Source: a virus. Taken from it: a stretch of DNA of 62,162 nt. Under the pieces are notes generated by a model. That model was not told the DNA's origin. It was given only the letters and a program-made list of their open reading frames with translations, and ran no database searches. Made by a program: the position numbers and the translations under genes. Shown here one piece after another: positions 31,224 through 38,973 of the stretch. How positions within the stretch are numbered: the first letter of the stretch is position 1; each line of letters starts with the position of its first letter. The DNA is taken from positions 1 to 62,162 of IMG/VR virus record IMGVR_UViG_3300027963_002897, one strand, 5' to 3'.

Positions 31224-31802
31224 TCATTGACGTGCCAAAGGCGAAAACAATTTTCCGTCAAAACTACTGGCAGATCTGAGTTTTTTGTAGACATTTTGGA
31301 CGCCTACTGCTTGATTCCAGGCATCTTCCAACGCATGATGTTTAAGCACCGGAGGACGTTCTGGATTAACACCAATATCAAACAATGTACGGGTATCGCG
31401 AACTTCCCAAAATTGCCAAGGAATAGCTTTACCTATTTTTCTAAATAAATGCTCGCAAATAATGATGTCAAAGCCAGCCCCGTGACTCCATACCCGTTTT
31501 GCGCCCCAGCAAAATTTATACAATTGAGTCATAGCATCTTCAATCGAAATCCTGCCGTCTGGGCTAAACGCTTCATCTTGTGCTGCTTGACTTTGGCTAG
31601 CCCACCAATCTAATGTAGCTTGACTAACTGTGCAACCGTAATGGTCGCAACTGTCAAGGTCAACTTTTACATAGAATTTTTGGCAAGTAGGTTCTTCAAC
31701 ATCCATACCAAAAGGATCAAACTTAACTGCTCCAATTGTGAGTATAGTTGCCGATGGAAGAACATCAAGTGTTTCTAGGTCAATCATTACGTCTGTATTC
31801 AT
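31224..31802 (-). CDS. dexA: 3'-5' exonuclease (DexA-like)
   Basis: 192 aa. DEDD-type catalytic residues: MIDLETLD (D, E), WSHGAGFDIII (D) and KHHALEDAWNQA (H, D). T4 DexA and relatives degrade DNA 3' to 5' during host takeover or trimming. The sigma70 promoter at 31809-31837 ends 7 bp before the ATG, so the mRNA may be leaderless. Confidence 0.85.
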   Translation of the reverse strand: MNTDVMIDLETLDVLPSATILTIGAVKFDPFGMDVEEPTCQKFYVKVDLDSCDHYGCTVSQATLDWWASQSQAAQDEAFSPDGRISIEDAMTQLYKFCWGAKRVWSHGAGFDIIICEHLFRKIGKAIPWQFWEVRDTRTLFDIGVNPERPPVLKHHALEDAWNQAVGVQNVYKKLRSASSFDGKLFSPLARQ

Positions 31803-31808
31803 TATACT

Positions 31809-31837
31809 ATTATACTTTCTCTGTTTAAAACAGTCAA
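31809..31837 (-). promoter_or_regulatory. sigma70-type promoter for dexA
   Basis: TTGACT (31832-31837), 17 bp, TATAAT (31809-31814). Confidence 0.75.
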
Positions 31838-31840
31838 TGG

Positions 31841-32866
31841 TTATTTTAAAAATACATCATTAATCTGTCTACCGACTTTGATAAATGTTGTACACTTTGA
31901 TAATTGTTTTAAACTTGGAGCACCGACGTATGTACAGGTACTGCGTAGTCCTCCGAGTAAATCCAATACAGTTCGAACAACAGGCCCTTTGTATAATAAC
32001 TCTACTGTTCGACCTTCTGAACTTCTATACTCTGCAACACCGCCACTGTGCTTTTCCATAGCTGTGTCTGAGCTCATTCCGTAAAATGTAATTTTATTGT
32101 CTTTAACTTCGCCCCCACCTTCATCGTGTCCGGCAAGCATACCACCTAACATTACGAAATCAGCGCCTGCCCCGAAAGCCTTAGCAACGTCCCCAGGACA
32201 AGTGCATCCGCCGTCAGCCACAATGTGTCCACCAAGACCGTGAGCGGCATCGGCACATTCAATGATAGCACTAAGCTGTGGGTAGCCCACACCAGTTTGG
32301 ATACGAGTAGTACAAACACTACCAGGGCCAATGCCCACTTTAACAATATCTGCGCCACGTAAGATTAACTCCTGTGTCATGTCTGCGGTAACCACGTTAC
32401 CTGCAATAATTGTATGGCTAGGGAACTTTGCTCTAACTTTAGCAACAAAGTCTCCAAAGTATTCACTGTATCCGTTCGCTACATCGATGCAGATAAACTT
32501 GATACTATACATCCCAGTCAATATAATATTTAATCTATCAAAATCATCATCACTGATGCCGGTACTAACTGCATAGTGTTCATGTTTTCCTTGCTTATTG
32601 AATTTGGCCCAATTATCAATGTCTGTATTATAATTCTTAACTAGGCAGGTAAACATCGAGTGTTCTTGTAATGCAAGAGCCATTTCAAATGTTCCAACAC
32701 CGTCCATGTTAGAGGCCATTACAGGAACGCCTGTCCATTCTTTTTGACTATGTTTGAATTTATACTTACGAGTAAGGTCTACGTTTTTCCTACTAGAAAG
32801 GGTAGATCTTTTTGGACGGATAAGCACATCTTTGAAGTCTAGCTTGACTTCGTCTTCGATACGCAT
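31841..32866 (-). CDS. guaC: GMP reductase
   Basis: 341 aa, typical GuaC length and lacking the CBS domains of IMP dehydrogenase. [20 protein letters not shown] carries the catalytic Cys, and [14 protein letters not shown] and [10 protein letters not shown] the substrate site. Converts GMP to IMP with NADPH, redirecting guanine nucleotides, probably for adenine-rich phage DNA synthesis. Confidence 0.93.
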   Translation of the reverse strand: MRIEDEVKLDFKDVLIRPKRSTLSSRKNVDLTRKYKFKHSQKEWTGVPVMASNMDGVGTFEMALALQEHSMFTCLVKNYNTDIDNWAKFNKQGKHEHYAVSTGISDDDFDRLNIILTGMYSIKFICIDVANGYSEYFGDFVAKVRAKFPSHTIIAGNVVTADMTQELILRGADIVKVGIGPGSVCTTRIQTGVGYPQLSAIIECADAAHGLGGHIVADGGCTCPGDVAKAFGAGADFVMLGGMLAGHDEGGGEVKDNKITFYGMSSDTAMEKHSGGVAEYRSSEGRTVELLYKGPVVRTVLDLLGGLRSTCTYVGAPSLKQLSKCTTFIKVGRQINDVFLK

Positions 32867-32878
32867 TTGAAACCTTTC

Positions 32879-33118
32879 TTAAAATAATTTTGGCGGCAAT
32901 GATTGTGACTTTAACTGTTTACGCCAACGTGCTTTTGCTGCACCTTTTTTGCGTTTACGTTCAGTTGTTGGTTTTTCGTAGAATTCTTTTTTTCTTAATG
33001 CGTCAAGCACCCCAGATTCTTCAACTTTCTTTTTAAATCGGCGCAGAGCCTGAGTGATGTTTTCATTCTCTTTTAGGGTTACGGTATTGCCTTTTAATCT
33101 ATTCTCAAATTTAGCCAT
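32879..33118 (-). CDS. rpsU: Ribosomal protein bS21
   Basis: 79 aa. [20 protein letters not shown] and the Lys/Arg-rich helix with [20 protein letters not shown] match bacterial S21. bS21 sits near the anti-Shine-Dalgarno site and aids initiation; phage copies have been reported in aquatic phages and may favour phage mRNAs. Overlaps the upstream gene by 8 bp. Confidence 0.93.
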   Translation of the reverse strand: MAKFENRLKGNTVTLKENENITQALRRFKKKVEESGVLDALRKKEFYEKPTTERKRKKGAAKARWRKQLKSQSLPPKLF

Positions 33119-33494
33119 TTTGATTTATTACATTCTCCAGTAAGTTATGAATTTGATCAGTATTATATATAGCACAATTATTAGCTGCTGTCAACGATCT
33201 GAGAATTCCAAAATAGTGCGAATTCTTTTGCGCAGCCATATATCCAACAATAATTTCATTTTCGCTATCTGCATTAAAAATAATAAGTTGGCTTTTTAGC
33301 TTTTTATCTAATAGCCAATCGATGTTATCTTTTGAATTCCACATATAAGAAATAATTGTGGTATCTCCAGTTAAACGATTTAGTGCATCTGAAATTAATT
33401 GAGTTTGTTCGCTATTGAGATCTACTAATAATATTCTAATACCGTCTATTAATATATCGTCTGGAGGAGTGACTAAAATAACCTTATCTGTCAT
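33111..33494 (-). CDS. Conserved T4-like phage protein
   Basis: 127 aa. [19 protein letters not shown] and [20 protein letters not shown] are blocks I recall from marine T4-like phages, next to other core genes. A response-regulator-like alpha/beta fold is possible. Function unknown. Confidence 0.75.
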   Translation of the reverse strand: MTDKVILVTPPDDILIDGIRILLVDLNSEQTQLISDALNRLTGDTTIISYMWNSKDNIDWLLDKKLKSQLIIFNADSENEIIVGYMAAQKNSHYFGILRSLTAANNCAIYNTDQIHNLLENVINQNG

Positions 33495-33496
33495 TG

Positions 33497-34963
33497 TTAA
33501 TCTTTCTTAACATCTTTGATCCGAGTCCAAATTGTATTTTCGCCTTGTTCAGCATTTTGTATGTAACTTGCTAGTCTTGTCGAGTTTTCTTTATCTGTTG
33601 ATTGCCCACTCGTTCCATCCACGTCGTTACCTTTTTTTTTGAGCTCAACTTGTTCCATGGCCCATTTAGCAGCTTCTTCGGCAGCATCATTATCTGAAAA
33701 GTCTGGTTGAACTTTTAGATATTCGTCCCACGGAAGTACTTTAATGGCACCTCTTTCAAATAGTCGTCTTTGTAATTTTAACGAACTATCTGGATTGTCA
33801 GCCTTCCATAAAGTCATAGCTTCTTTTTCTGAGTCTGCAGCCTTGTCTAATATATCCTGTTCGGATTCTTCTTCCACTGCTTTCTCAGCTTCTTCAATCA
33901 TTCTGTTCCATTGTTCGAGTGGTATACCTTCAACCCCTTCTTCTTGCTTTTCCTCAGGCGCCGTTATATCACCTCCTAGTGCGGTCGGCTGTGTTTCGCT
34001 TGGAACTTCGTCTGTGTGTGTAGGTGTTGTGCCCCAGTCCGGTGCTGGATTATATGTTGCTGAAGGGAATGGCCAAAATGTGCTGGCTGGCGGTGTATCT
34101 AATGCTTCAATTTCTTCTTCTGTAAAAGGACGAGTGTCTTCGTCTTTTGGGGGAACGATACCCATGGCCGCTTGATCTTCTTCTTGTTTGCGGAACCATT
34201 GGAAACTGTATTGGCTAGCTAACAATAGGATAACAGCCAGCGGATCAAATACCATAACAATAATAATGATCACTGCACGTACTGCTTTTTCTAAAAGATT
34301 TTGATCTGGATTATCGCCATATAACAAAGCGGCAATATATTTGATTGGCCCTACTTCTGCTTCTACTTTGCGTACTTCAGCGGCAATTGGGGCACGTTCT
34401 TCATTAAGGGCGGCAATCGCTTTCTGTTCGGACGCAATGTCGGATTGAAGACGTACACGTTCTTTTTGCTGGCTGCGTCTAATAGCAACTGCTTTCTCAG
34501 CACCTTTTTCATCACTGCTTCGACCCATAACTTGGTCCACAGCTTCGTCCATCTGTTTAAGCGCCTTGCGGTTCGCATCTATGTTATCTCTTGCTGTTTT
34601 AATTTTTTCATCGTATATGGCAATCTTACTTTGTACATCACCACTGACAATATTTTGATCTAAATGTGCTTTGCTTAGGTATCCAAAAATACCCATAGAG
34701 GTAATTACCATCAATATAGCAATAGCAGAGATAAGATAGGCCTTGATTGCTCTCGGAGCAATAGTCCAATTAAGTTTTAGCCAAACAGTGGCAACCAGTT
34801 TGCTGACTTCTAGTGCTACTCCCATAATCATAATAGGAACAGCAGCCGCCGCAAAAATGGAAACTAGGCCTGCAACACTATACCATACAGCCACAGCACT
34901 AACACTGAGACCGCTGAATAATGTCAGCCAGGCTATTATCTTATCGCTTGAATTTATTTTCAT
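33497..34963 (-). CDS. Multi-pass membrane protein with central coiled coil
   Basis: 488 aa. Three membrane helices in residues 10-105, a long charged coiled coil (about 125-205), another membrane segment near 230-250, and a disordered acidic Pro-rich C-terminal half. Similar architecture occurs in T4-like marine phages. Perhaps an envelope-spanning late protein; TAAATATT is 5 bp before the ATG. Confidence 0.72.
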   Translation of the reverse strand: MKINSSDKIIAWLTLFSGLSVSAVAVWYSVAGLVSIFAAAAVPIMIMGVALEVSKLVATVWLKLNWTIAPRAIKAYLISAIAILMVITSMGIFGYLSKAHLDQNIVSGDVQSKIAIYDEKIKTARDNIDANRKALKQMDEAVDQVMGRSSDEKGAEKAVAIRRSQQKERVRLQSDIASEQKAIAALNEERAPIAAEVRKVEAEVGPIKYIAALLYGDNPDQNLLEKAVRAVIIIIVMVFDPLAVILLLASQYSFQWFRKQEEDQAAMGIVPPKDEDTRPFTEEEIEALDTPPASTFWPFPSATYNPAPDWGTTPTHTDEVPSETQPTALGGDITAPEEKQEEGVEGIPLEQWNRMIEEAEKAVEEESEQDILDKAADSEKEAMTLWKADNPDSSLKLQRRLFERGAIKVLPWDEYLKVQPDFSDNDAAEEAAKWAMEQVELKKKGNDVDGTSGQSTDKENSTRLASYIQNAEQGENTIWTRIKDVKKD

Positions 34964-34966
34964 GAA

Positions 34967-35410
34967 CTAATATTTATCGTTAACCCACTGCCATCTATTG
35001 TTAATGTCATCAAAACAGGCAGTTGCGGTCATTGTTTTTTCCACGTTGTATGCAATAGCCTGTATATGTACTCTCCGACAATATCCATTACCATTAGGCC
35101 ATGTCATTACCGGTACTGCAAAACCACTCGCATCGTCTTGATACCACGATACCTTTTGTCCGTTGTCGGCAAACATAATTGCATGATTGATCGACGAGTG
35201 ATATGATTCGTTCTGTACAGCACTTAAAGTTTTAAACCAACCAAAACTAAAATCAGATACACGATTAATAAATCCGCCTGCACGATATTCGAAGAACCTA
35301 GGCTCATTCGCTTCTACCGCGGCAGCGTTAAAACTAACGGCCAGCAGTATTAACGATTTCCCAACTACCGTCCGGCTTTTGGCAACTAATGCCTTTGCGT
35401 TGAACATCAT
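34967..35410 (-). CDS. Secreted protein, surface-antigen-like
   Basis: 147 aa with signal-like N-terminus (LILLAVSFNAAAVEA). SWYQDDASGFAVPVMTWPN and YCRRVHIQAIAYNVEKTMTA resemble the C-terminal part of bacterial 17-kDa surface-antigen proteins. Location: periplasm or outer membrane. Start overlaps the upstream lipoprotein gene by 77 bp, so a later start is possible. Confidence 0.65.
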   Translation of the reverse strand: MMFNAKALVAKSRTVVGKSLILLAVSFNAAAVEANEPRFFEYRAGGFINRVSDFSFGWFKTLSAVQNESYHSSINHAIMFADNGQKVSWYQDDASGFAVPVMTWPNGNGYCRRVHIQAIAYNVEKTMTATACFDDINNRWQWVNDKY

Positions 35411-35690
35411 AGTTTCCTTGTTTCATCCAATATTGAAATTCACCGCAGTTAGCAGCCATCCCTAATCGAACTTCAGCTAATCGCTTAATTTGATCGTCTG
35501 TACACTCAACTGTGGTTTCGCTGTTTACACGTTCACTATTTTGAGTCTTGATGGTTTGACTGGTATGGCAGTACTGTGGCTTTTGTGCCTGTACCTTTGG
35601 CGCTGACGAACATCCTGATAGTAATGATAATACACCCACCATTACAATTATCAATAGCCAAAGATATTCCTTGACGCGATATGGATGCAT
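35334..35690 (-). CDS. Putative lipoprotein
   Basis: 118 aa. Signal segment LWLLIIVMVGVLSLLSGCSS with lipobox LSGC, then a Gln/Thr-rich stalk. Small phage lipoproteins near endolysins can be outer-membrane spanins, which is a possibility here. 1-bp overlap with the next upstream gene. Confidence 0.72.
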   Translation of the reverse strand: MHPYRVKEYLWLLIIVMVGVLSLLSGCSSAPKVQAQKPQYCHTSQTIKTQNSERVNSETTVECTDDQIKRLAEVRLGMAANCGEFQYWMKQGNYDVQRKGISCQKPDGSWEIVNTAGR

Positions 35691-36163
35691 TATTGTTTTA
35701 CTTTCGCTTCTTCAATCAATTGATCAAATACCGCTTTCTTCATTTCAAGACGAACATAAGTGTAATGACGTCCACTCATTGTGAAATGACCTTTTTCGGA
35801 TTTTACATGACGGCGGATAGCAGTATCTTGAACTTTATACGAAATCAGTGTACGAGTAGTTTTCTTGTCGTCCTTGATATCGATAGTAGTTTCGCTATTA
35901 ACAGTACCGTTGATGCGTTTTGCAAAGTTGTTCATTGCAATTGCATCCATTTGTTCTTCTGCGGCTTGTGCATAAGATGATTCGCCTGCGCCACAAGCAT
36001 AGACATAATCTTCTTTCCACCAAAACCAACCTTTGACGCCTTCTTGAGCGCAATCCTGATACCAGCTTGGCTGAGCATAAGTTTTACGATCTTGAATGTC
36101 TTTCATTCCGGCGCAACCAACCAGTGCTGCCATTAGCGGAGCAATAAGTAGAGCCTTTTTCAT
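35690..36163 (-). CDS. Putative lipoprotein, LPP20-like
   Basis: 157 aa. Lipobox LVGCAG near residue 15. ACGAGESSYAQAAEEQMDAI followed by a helix resembles the LPP20 lipoprotein family. Outer-membrane location expected. Driven by the promoter at 36203-36231. Confidence 0.75.
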   Translation of the reverse strand: MKKALLIAPLMAALVGCAGMKDIQDRKTYAQPSWYQDCAQEGVKGWFWWKEDYVYACGAGESSYAQAAEEQMDAIAMNNFAKRINGTVNSETTIDIKDDKKTTRTLISYKVQDTAIRRHVKSEKGHFTMSGRHYTYVRLEMKKAVFDQLIEEAKVKQ

Positions 36164-36202
36164 AATGTGCCTTTCTGTGTGTGAAATATTAACAACAACT
36201 AT

Positions 36203-36231
36203 AGTATAGCATCACCACTGTCCGAAGTCAA
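36203..36231 (-). promoter_or_regulatory. sigma70-type promoter
   Basis: TTGACT (36226-36231), 17 bp, TATACT (36203-36208). Confidence 0.75.
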
Positions 36232-36248
36232 TGGTGATGTTTACCAAA

Positions 36249-36566
36249 TTATTTGAAGAAGATCAATGCCAACATTACTGACTGAACAATAAATCCAAAT
36301 CCAATAGTAATCAAGTTAAGCATGTCCTTTTGAACTGCGGCTTTGATAAAGAGCAAAGATAGAGCTGCCCAAACTAGCAGTACCAAATCAATTCCAGGAG
36401 CACGATCAGTTAATCCGCTCATGATTGCCAAAAATGTAGGAATAGTTGATGCATGTAATACCATTACAGCCATCCAACCCAACGTCTCGGAAGAGATGTG
36501 CGAGAACTTGTTTGCTACAAAATCTTTGAACTTCGTGATATCAAAATTAAAATTAAATTTTTCCAT
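36249..36566 (-). CDS. Three-helix membrane protein, holin candidate
   Basis: 105 aa. Amphipathic N-terminus, then three predicted membrane helices (about 33-52, 60-78, 84-104). Overlaps the start-side of an endolysin gene (36553), so a holin or antiholin role is the natural guess, unproven. Confidence 0.65.
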   Translation of the reverse strand: MEKFNFNFDITKFKDFVANKFSHISSETLGWMAVMVLHASTIPTFLAIMSGLTDRAPGIDLVLLVWAALSLLFIKAAVQKDMLNLITIGFGFIVQSVMLALIFFK

Positions 36567-37119
36567 TTTGCGAACTTACCTTTCCTCTGTAAAAAATATG
36601 GTTGCCAATCTTGCCTATCTTTTCAAAACCCCATCTTGGATTCACATAGTCTGCATGATAGTATAATGCATCTTTGAGAACATCAAGTTTGAAGCCTTCT
36701 AAAAGAACTTTTTTAGCAACAGCCATAGACTCGTCATAAGCCGCGGCATTTATTGGACGTGTTTTAGTAGCAGAATCGCAGAACCATGAGAACTGGCACA
36801 CAACTCTTTCCATTATAACACTCTTTTGATAAATTACCCCGCATACATCCGTGGCAAACTTGCCCGAATTAACGCGATTCATTACAACCTGTGCTACTGC
36901 AACTTTACCTTCGAAGGGCTCATAACCTGCTTCTCGATAAATGTTCATGGCCATACAATCAAGTTGTTTTTCGCGGGTTTTGATTGATACAACGTCGGAA
37001 GAATAAAGTCCACCATTATCCTTTAACAGCTGAAATTTTGTGGTAGTGATTGACTGTACTAATACAGCTACTACCATGATACCTATAAACATAGATATCA
37101 AACGTATAGTTCTATCCAT
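36553..37119 (-). CDS. SleB-type cell-wall hydrolase (endolysin)
   Basis: 188 aa. CMAMNIYREAGYEPFEGKVA then VAQVVMNRVNSGKF matches the Hydrolase_2/SleB fold, with the catalytic Glu in YREAG. The N-terminal hydrophobic helix (ISMFIGIMVVAVLVQSI) would export it as a signal-anchor endolysin. Probable lysis enzyme; neighbours include lipoproteins and a holin candidate. Confidence 0.85.
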   Translation of the reverse strand: MDRTIRLISMFIGIMVVAVLVQSITTTKFQLLKDNGGLYSSDVVSIKTREKQLDCMAMNIYREAGYEPFEGKVAVAQVVMNRVNSGKFATDVCGVIYQKSVIMERVVCQFSWFCDSATKTRPINAAAYDESMAVAKKVLLEGFKLDVLKDALYYHADYVNPRWGFEKIGKIGNHIFYRGKVSSQNGKI

Positions 37120-37158
37120 AGTGTTTTTCTCCTTTCACTTGGTGTGATCAAACAACAA

Positions 37159-37403
37159 TCACATTACATTAAGGGAGTAAACTTCACGAGGCTCAATTAA
37201 AGAACCCTGGGTTCGTGTAGTTGTCTCCATTAGCCACCACAGCTCATAACTTGTGGTACCTTTGGCGAACTTGGCTTCCCGAATCTCACGGGTTTCTCAT
37301 TGGCCAAGACTCGCGGATCAGTATCAAAACTTGTTACTAACACTGACCTACTATCTTGTTTCTTTGCGAAACGTATAATATATAGTCGATAAATTGGATT
37401 CAT
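37159..37403 (-). pseudogene. Frameshifted conserved phage gene
   Basis: Two frames join into one plausible protein: from 37403 frame 1 reads MNPIYRLYIIRFAKKQDSRS and on to DTDPRVLANE, while the frame that ends at 37159 reads TREIREAKFAKGTTSYELWW and on to VYSLNVM. The switch is at about 37296-37302 (AATGAGAAACC), equal to one missing base or a -1 slip. Either a sequencing or assembly indel, a real mutation or frameshifting. Confidence 0.55.
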
Positions 37404-37419
37404 ATACTAAAATATGGCT

Positions 37420-37812
37420 CTAACGTCTCATTTTGGAAATATCTACAGCTTGTTCACTGCTAAACACCGGTACCGCATTACTTTTATGCATAGTAGCAAT
37501 TCCCTTTACCATAGTTCCTGTATAAACTTTAGGTGCTGGCATTGTACAAGCCCCGCCTGTAAATGGCAAACTTGGGTGTTTGACATCAGTACCAAAACGT
37601 GAATATGGTTTATTATCTGGTTTCCAAACTTCGGCAGTCAGAGCACGTTTGCGTTTCTTTTCTTCTGCTTCAATGCCCCAACGCTTCATAAACTCTTTCC
37701 AAGATTCTTCCTGTTCGCGAGCTTTGCGGGCGTGATCTGCTGAAGCAAATTTTTTCTTACCCTTTTTCTTGCCTGTGGTTGAAAGCCACGGACCTTCTAA
37801 GTGCATACTCAA
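37420..37812 (-). CDS. Conserved phage protein of unknown function
   Basis: 130 aa, starting MSMHLEGPWLSTTGKKKGKK. A Lys-rich helical first half (including WKEFMKRWGIEAEEKKRKR) and a Pro/Gly second half. I recall similar proteins in pelagiphages and cyanophages. Possibly DNA- or virion-associated. Confidence 0.72.
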   Translation of the reverse strand: MSMHLEGPWLSTTGKKKGKKKFASADHARKAREQEESWKEFMKRWGIEAEEKKRKRALTAEVWKPDNKPYSRFGTDVKHPSLPFTGGACTMPAPKVYTGTMVKGIATMHKSNAVPVFSSEQAVDISKMRR

Positions 37813-37843
37813 AATAGACTCCTAACTTGTTTACTATAGAACT

Positions 37844-37872
37844 ATTATACAGTCTTTTGTTAAATTAGTCAA
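37844..37872 (-). promoter_or_regulatory. sigma70-type promoter
   Basis: TTGACT (37867-37872), 17 bp, TATAAT (37844-37849); overlaps the groES stop and serves the 130-aa gene. Confidence 0.78.
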
Positions 37873-38152
37873 CCACTGCGTAGATCTCGTCTTCTCGTAG
37901 AACCAAAAGATCTTCACCTTCAATTTTAACAGCTAACCCTGCATTTGGATAATACATCACTGTGTCATCGGCCTTGACTGCTATAGGAATAACCACTCCT
38001 TCTTTGGTTGTTCGTCCTTCACCGACTCGCAACACCAGTCCTTTTGGAGTATGAACATCATCACCTGTAAGCACAACTAGTCCACCTGCAGTTGTTCTAT
38101 CACTTTCAATTTTTCTAATTATTACACGGTCGCCCAAAACTGATACAATCAT
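37865..38152 (-). CDS. groES: GroES-type co-chaperonin
   Basis: 95 aa. VLGDRVIIRKIESDRTTAGG, the mobile-loop region, then GEGRTTKEGVVIPIAVKADD and EDLLVLREDEIYAVVD match Cpn10. Likely replaces host GroES to enlarge or adapt the GroEL cage for the capsid protein, as T4 gp31 does. No GroEL is present here. Confidence 0.92.
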   Translation of the reverse strand: MIVSVLGDRVIIRKIESDRTTAGGLVVLTGDDVHTPKGLVLRVGEGRTTKEGVVIPIAVKADDTVMYYPNAGLAVKIEGEDLLVLREDEIYAVVD

Positions 38153-38162
38153 ATATTTTCCT

Positions 38163-38573
38163 TTATTTTGTTTTATTGGCTAATTCTTTATAACCATTAT
38201 AAGTCGGATGAACTGTATCCGAACTGCGTTCAACTCCTCGAGCATCGATAACCCAGTCGTTGTATTTTCGAGCAACTTCCCAAACTGCCTTGCGTTTTGT
38301 TTCTTTAATGTTTGGAATGATCCAATAAACTCGATCGGCAGTGACCAGTTGTCGCAATGTATCCAATTCTTCAAATGTGTTGATTTTTTCAGTGTCATTG
38401 CTGCCTAGACTGATGATAACATTCTTTGCTGCGGTAGCACCTTTGGTATAGAACACATGCCTATTAACATAGTCGTAACTGTTGATACCCGATTTAGCAT
38501 AGGTTACACATTCCTTACGGATCTGACCTACGCCTACTGCAAGGCTGTCGCCTAGAATCAAACATTCTAACAT
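38163..38573 (-). CDS. SGNH/GDSL hydrolase
   Basis: 136 aa. GDSLAVGVG (nucleophile Ser), ISLGSNDTE (Asn block) and DTVHPTYNGY (Asp/His) complete the SGNH triad. An esterase or deacetylase role, perhaps on polysaccharide. Start at 38573 has GGAGG; upstream ATGs at 38597 and 38645 would cross the promoter. Confidence 0.8.
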   Translation of the reverse strand: MLECLILGDSLAVGVGQIRKECVTYAKSGINSYDYVNRHVFYTKGATAAKNVIISLGSNDTEKINTFEELDTLRQLVTADRVYWIIPNIKETKRKAVWEVARKYNDWVIDARGVERSSDTVHPTYNGYKELANKTK

Positions 38574-38604
38574 TAGTCCTCCGAAAATTTCAATCATAAA
38601 ACAT

Positions 38605-38633
38605 ATTATAGCATCGTTATAAATTTTAGTCAA
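38605..38633 (-). promoter_or_regulatory. sigma70-type promoter
   Basis: TTGACT (38628-38633), 17 bp, TATAAT (38605-38610), for the SGNH hydrolase. Confidence 0.8.
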
Positions 38634-38638
38634 GAAAA

Positions 38639-38657
38639 AGCCCACCGAAGTGGGCCT
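38639..38657 (-). terminator. Rho-independent terminator after pqqA
   Basis: Minus GGCCCAC TTCG GTGGGCT followed by TTTTTC. Confidence 0.8.
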
Positions 38658-38676
38658 TTAATATGTTAAGAACAAA

Positions 38677-38748
38677 TTACTTGTTCATTACATACATAGT
38701 TACTTCAAAACCAAAGCGCATTTCTGTAGCTGCTGGTGTTGTCCACAT
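38677..38748 (-). CDS. pqqA: PqqA, precursor peptide of pyrroloquinoline quinone
   Basis: 23 aa: MWTTPAATEMRFGFEVTMYV then MNK. Matches short PqqA peptides of Pseudomonas/methylotroph type (MW-T/K-x-P ... R-x-G-F-E-V-T-x-Y), with Glu15 and Tyr19 in the E-x3-Y spacing that PqqE cross-links to form PQQ. GAGGAG lies 7 bp before the ATG; its own promoter, 130-nt leader and terminator show a dedicated transcript. No pqqB-E here, so host enzymes would process it. PQQ is the cofactor of methanol and other quinoprotein dehydrogenases. Confidence 0.88.
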   Translation of the reverse strand: MWTTPAATEMRFGFEVTMYVMNK

Positions 38749-38881
38749 AGTATTTCTCCTCGTTTATAAAAGTCTTGCAGTTTATAAACTCATATCAGTG
38801 GAGATATCGATCGTTTGATAAAGGTCCACCTTGAGGCCTATTAGTACTACGGCAACGGTTGTCTGTTGTCCTTAGTACTTA
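38749..38881 (-). promoter_or_regulatory. Structured leader of pqqA
   Basis: About 130 nt with an AGTACTA / TAGTACT inverted repeat near its 5' end, an ATATC/GATAT hairpin and the palindrome AGTTTATAAACT before the SD. Could be a cis-regulatory RNA; not matched to a known class. Confidence 0.4.
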
Positions 38882-38887
38882 TATATT

Positions 38888-38916
38888 ATTATATGACAAC
38901 CCCACCTAAAAGTCAT
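38888..38916 (-). promoter_or_regulatory. Promoter for pqqA
   Basis: ATGACT (38911-38916), 17 bp, TATAAT (38888-38893). Confidence 0.6.
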
Positions 38917-38973
38917 ACGTAAAATCATTAAAAGGAGTTAGTGGTAGTACTGGTTACGGATTCCAGCGATACC

